A stretch of DNA of 13,627 nt. Source: an uncultured Eubacterium sp. (GTDB taxonomy: Bacteria > Bacillota > Clostridia > Oscillospirales > Acutalibacteraceae). The notes beneath the pieces were generated by a model. It had not been told where the DNA came from and did no database searches. It saw only the letters and a list, made by a program, of their open reading frames with translations. Position numbers and translations under genes: made by a program. How positions within the stretch are numbered: position 1 is the first letter of the stretch; the number at the start of each line of letters is the position of its first letter. The DNA lies in the NCBI GenBank assembly GCA_910584985.1, contig CAJUDJ010000035.1, forward strand, positions 1 to 13,627. The letters are read 5' to 3'. Positions 13,087-13,627 of this stretch are shown in pieces.

Positions 13087-13130
13087 GTACATAAAGATAA
13101 ATTGGAAATTTTTAAGGAAGTGAAATAAAA

Positions 13131-13568
13131 ATGTGTGTGGAATGTTATGTTGATGAAAAAAGAATAACACCGCTGTTAAATCCGATAGAATGTTTACAAA
13201 ATCATATGCAATATATTTGTGGGACTTGTGGACGGTGTATCTGTATTGAAAAAGAGCCTAAGCGTGGATTGCAAAGATGGAATTTCCCTTTTAAGTCATT
13301 AGAAATTGCAAAAATGTATTTGCGTACAGCTGATTACAGTATGAAAAAATCTTGCGGTATTTATGAAATAGAAAGTGAAAATGGCAGACGTTCCTATAAA
13401 ATTTTTGCTAGTGATAATGATTTACAGTTGTACTTGAAAAAGAACAAAGGCAAATTTTGTAAATGTATGAAACCTATTTTCGCTGTTACAGAATACAAAG
13501 AATATACAAATACACAAATACGAAAATTGACTTCTAATGAAGTACAGCAATATATGTCAGAACGATAA
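13131..13568 (+). CDS. Cysteine-rich hypothetical protein with zinc-ribbon-like motif
   Basis: A 145-aa protein I do not recognise by family. Seen: ten cysteines, with C2 and C5 at the N-terminus, 'CGTCGRCIC' at 30-38 (Cys-x2-Cys-x2-Cys), and 'CKC' at 110-112, a layout suggesting zinc or other metal binding. The middle (about 55-105) has aromatic and charged residues typical of a small folded domain. No signal peptide or membrane segment is visible. AAGGAAG lies about 10 nt before the ATG, and the gene has its own extended -10 promoter. Its A/T-rich codon use differs from the glycan genes, consistent with a separate origin. A probable MBL-fold hydrolase gene starts 24 nt downstream, so the two may be an operon. 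Confidence 0.75.
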   Translation: MCVECYVDEKRITPLLNPIECLQNHMQYICGTCGRCICIEKEPKRGLQRWNFPFKSLEIAKMYLRTADYSMKKSCGIYEIESENGRRSYKIFASDNDLQLYLKKNKGKFCKCMKPIFAVTEYKEYTNTQIRKLTSNEVQQYMSER

Positions 13569-13592
13569 ATATGAAATTGTAGAGGTTAATTT

Positions 13593-13627
13593 ATGAAAAT
13601 CATATCATTGGTAGAAAATAGAACGAA
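13593..13627 (+). CDS. Start of a probable MBL-fold metallo-hydrolase, partial
   Basis: Only 11 codons are visible before the right edge: 'MKIISLVENRT'. AGAGG lies 7 nt upstream of the ATG. The start 'MKIISLVEN' is typical of a group of MBL-fold metal-dependent hydrolases in Firmicutes (COG1237-like), whose next residues usually lead into a 'GLS' and a beta-strand. The identification rests on very few residues and must be treated as tentative. Confidence 0.45.
   Translation, partial: MKIISLVENRT

Larger units (their letters stand above)
12661..13130. other. Gene-free, AT-rich stretch after the regulator junction
   Basis: I see no convincing gene here. A frame open from 12753 to 12920 ends in a 30-codon run from ATG 12828 ('MKEPYVTTYRALYKVMEE' onward) and may be a relic. 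It has no ribosome binding site and I do not recognise it. A possible hairpin (AAGGG 12975-12979 with CCCTT 13008-13012, inner TTGC/GCAA) and a terminator-like hairpin near 12883 are the only structures. The DNA looks like degraded flanking sequence of a mobile or recombined segment. Confidence 0.5.

Noticed and set aside
1..13627. CRISPR arrays, tRNA, rRNA, insertion sequences or transposases
   Set aside because: No regularly spaced repeats, no cloverleaf or rRNA-like sequence, and no transposase or integrase reading frame were seen on either strand.

Overview
The window looks like chromosomal DNA from a spore-forming, probably gut-associated Clostridia member (Firmicutes). Evidence: a GerA-family germination protein, AT-leaning DNA with G-rich ribosome binding sites, intrinsic terminators, sigma-A-like promoters, and Firmicutes-type glycan and sialic acid genes. 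I cannot name the species from the sequence alone.

Layout. (1) 1-1263, minus strand: a GerA/SpoVAF-type germination protein cut by the left edge. (2) 1385-6022, plus strand: four tightly spaced genes (DUF421 membrane protein, DUF4363 protein, GPH-type sugar/glycuronide symporter, GH2 glycosidase) closed by a strong hairpin terminator at 6033-6060. (3) 8956 down to 6069, minus strand: a GH2 beta-mannosidase and a small pyridoxamine-phosphate-oxidase-fold flavoprotein. (4) 9089-10644, plus strand: nanE and nanA, divergent from the beta-mannosidase across a 132-bp region with two good back-to-back promoters; a terminator follows. (5) 10872-12433, plus strand: a promoter, a structured leader resembling a preQ1 riboswitch, a terminator, a radical SAM enzyme and a queuosine-precursor (VUT/YhhQ) transporter. 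I read this as a queuine/queuosine-precursor salvage operon. (6) 12514-13627: an XRE regulator that stops abruptly after its HTH, about 470 bp of more AT-rich non-coding DNA, a small cysteine-rich protein, and the first codons of a probable MBL-fold hydrolase. This end looks like a recombination junction.

How the genes fit together. Regions 2-4 fit scavenging of host or dietary glycans: uptake and hydrolysis of a beta-linked glycoside, cleavage of beta-mannosides such as the N-glycan core, and conversion of N-acetylneuraminate to ManNAc and, once phosphorylated elsewhere, to GlcNAc-6-P. Region 5 fits uptake of a deazaguanine and conversion of queuine to preQ1, with feedback through the leader RNA. 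The most notable items are the leader RNA with its salvage operon and the truncated-regulator junction at about 12640.

Several starts were moved to the codon that fits a ribosome binding site: DUF421 1385, beta-mannosidase 8956, nanE 9089, radical SAM 11026, transporter 11720, XRE 12514.
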